Shown in pieces: positions 32,855 through 33,900 of a DNA stretch of 33,900 bases (positions are counted from its first letter, which is position 1; each line of letters opens with the position of its first letter). The DNA comes from an uncultured Gammaproteobacteria bacterium. Lineage in GTDB: Bacteria; Pseudomonadota; Gammaproteobacteria; GCA-001735895. The translations under genes were made by a program, and so were the position numbers. The notes under the pieces were generated by a model. The model worked only from the letters and a program-made list of their open reading frames with translations, was not told the origin of the DNA and did not search any database. The stretch lies in the NCBI GenBank assembly GCA_947259485.1, contig CAMYLU010000033.1, positions 1 through 33,900 on the forward strand. Direction: 5' to 3'.

Positions 32855-33802
32855 TTGAACTCTGTATACAAGCGTGCACGCCTGGTAGCGTGCACGCTCA
32901 TTCTACTGGCCTTTCTTGGCGGTTGTGCAACTTCTCCGCAAACCCGGCTGCTGCTCGATAACCCCCCGGATATTCCGCTCCGTGTCGAACTGACCGAAGT
33001 ACCGTTTTTCCCGCAGCAGGAATATCATTGTGGTCCCGCATCACTGGCCAGCATCATCTCCTACCGGGGCATCCCGGTGGAGCCTGACCAGATCGTAAAG
33101 CTGATTTACGTGCCCCAATTAAAGGGTAGCCTGCAGGTCGAGGTGGTTGCCGCAGCCCGACAATTTGAATTGCTGCCGGTCCAACTCGATGGCACGCTCG
33201 AATCCTTGCTGCGCGAGATTGCCGCGGGCAACCCGATTTTCGTGTTGCAGAACCTGGGCCTGGACCTGGTCCCGGTGTGGCATTACGAAGTTGTCGTCGG
33301 CTACGATTTTGACGAACGAATTTTGATCATGCGCTCCGGGACCAAACCGCGCGCGTACCGATCTTTCGCCCTGTTTGAAAAAACCTGGCAGCGTGCAGGG
33401 CACTGGGCATTGGCGATCGTTCGCCCCGATTCAATTCCACCGACGGCAGACGCCAATGCTTATCTTGATGCTGTCGTTGGGATGGAGCAGGTAGGCAGGA
33501 TTGACACCGCGTTCAATGGCTATGACACCGCCCTGCAACGCTGGCCCGAAAACCTGCTGGCCCACATCGGCCGTGGAAATTCAGCCTACGCAAAGGGCGA
33601 ATACGCAATTGCCGAATCGGCCTATCGGGACGCGCTGCAAATTGATCCGCAAAAGGCGGAAGCCTGGAATAACCTCGCCTACGCCCTGGCGCAACTGGGC
33701 CGACACGAAGCCTCCATCGACGCGATCAACCGCGCCCTCACCCTCGACCCCGACAACCAAAACTTCAAAGACAGCTACCACGAACTTGCGAACTGGCAAT
33801 AG
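32855..33802 (+). CDS. PA2778-family lipoprotein, C39-like cysteine peptidase with TPRs
   Basis: The 315-residue protein starts with a lipoprotein signal (TLILLAFLGGC, lipidated Cys24). It carries a papain-like C39 peptidase domain (about 45-185): Cys59 in QQEYHCGPASLAS, His143 in VWHYEVVVGYD and Asp151. The C-terminal half is tetratricopeptide repeats at about 200-310 (NLLAHIGRGNSAYAKGEYAIAESAYRDALQIDPQ; AEAWNNLAYALAQLGRHEASIDAINRALTLDPDN). It should be an envelope-anchored peptidase with a protein-binding tail. It begins with TTG 32855 joined to the preceding stop and has no good ribosome binding site, so translation is probably coupled. Substrate unknown. Confidence 0.88.
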   Translation: MNSVYKRARLVACTLILLAFLGGCATSPQTRLLLDNPPDIPLRVELTEVPFFPQQEYHCGPASLASIISYRGIPVEPDQIVKLIYVPQLKGSLQVEVVAAARQFELLPVQLDGTLESLLREIAAGNPIFVLQNLGLDLVPVWHYEVVVGYDFDERILIMRSGTKPRAYRSFALFEKTWQRAGHWALAIVRPDSIPPTADANAYLDAVVGMEQVGRIDTAFNGYDTALQRWPENLLAHIGRGNSAYAKGEYAIAESAYRDALQIDPQKAEAWNNLAYALAQLGRHEASIDAINRALTLDPDNQNFKDSYHELANWQ

Positions 33803-33900
33803 GCTTAACATTTCTTCGCAGATCTTCACCTAGTTCCCATATTCGGCATCGATACTCTAAACAACGGCAACCGAAGGCAGCCCTTGTGACTGACTGGGTG

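Overview
The window is an ordinary-looking bacterial chromosomal segment of moderate GC. It is densely coded, with many 4-bp or near-zero gene overlaps. It most resembles an aerobic, probably marine, heterotrophic gammaproteobacterium. The reasons are the PA2779/PA2778-type pair, the HtpX type, the long Orn/Lys/Arg decarboxylase, the heterotetrameric sarcosine oxidase, DddP, and REP-like and 'GGCCGAAG...' intergenic repeats. That placement is inferred from gene content, not from a marker gene. No rRNA, tRNA, prophage, insertion sequence or CRISPR array is visible.

Layout. 1-3000 is a repeat-rich, gene-poor stretch holding a lipoprotein gene bounded by a 31-bp inverted repeat, the membrane protease htpX with a 20-bp palindrome upstream, and a possible 22-codon ORF with a strong ribosome binding site. 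3015-5032 is a PAS hybrid histidine kinase overlapping a single-domain response regulator. 5093-10800 is gabD-gabT, divergent from a large PLP-dependent arginine/lysine/ornithine decarboxylase, which fits a route from amino acid through polyamine and GABA to succinate. 10909-15824 groups proteins of amide-bond and small-molecule chemistry: a C45-type N-terminal-nucleophile hydrolase with an unknown 131-aa partner, a VOC protein, a broken amidase and an ATP-grasp ligase. 15929-20658 holds a non-pyrrolysine MttB-family methyltransferase, three tandem REP-like units, the DMSP lyase dddP, and a transsulfuration-type PLP enzyme with a small unknown protein.

20664-25867 (minus strand) is the sarcosine oxidase operon soxB-soxD-soxA-soxG, divergent from a membrane histidine kinase (26187-27857). 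After a GNAT acetyltransferase come creatinase, an acyl-CoA dehydrogenase, a class III CoA-transferase and a CsaA-like tRNA-binding protein. The window closes with a PA2779-family protein and a PA2778-family C39-like lipoprotein peptidase with TPRs.

How the genes work together. Creatinase makes sarcosine and urea from creatine, and the sarcosine oxidase a few kilobases away oxidises sarcosine to glycine. DddP cleaves DMSP to DMS and acrylate. The MttB-like protein probably demethylates a quaternary or tertiary amine. GabDT removes GABA. Taken together this is a locus for eating nitrogen- and sulfur-containing osmolytes released by eukaryotes. Two members, DddP and creatinase, use the same M24 'pita-bread' fold for non-peptidase chemistry. 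The clearest anomaly is the amidase, which has lost about 50 codons including the GGSSGG segment and changes frame at the junction.
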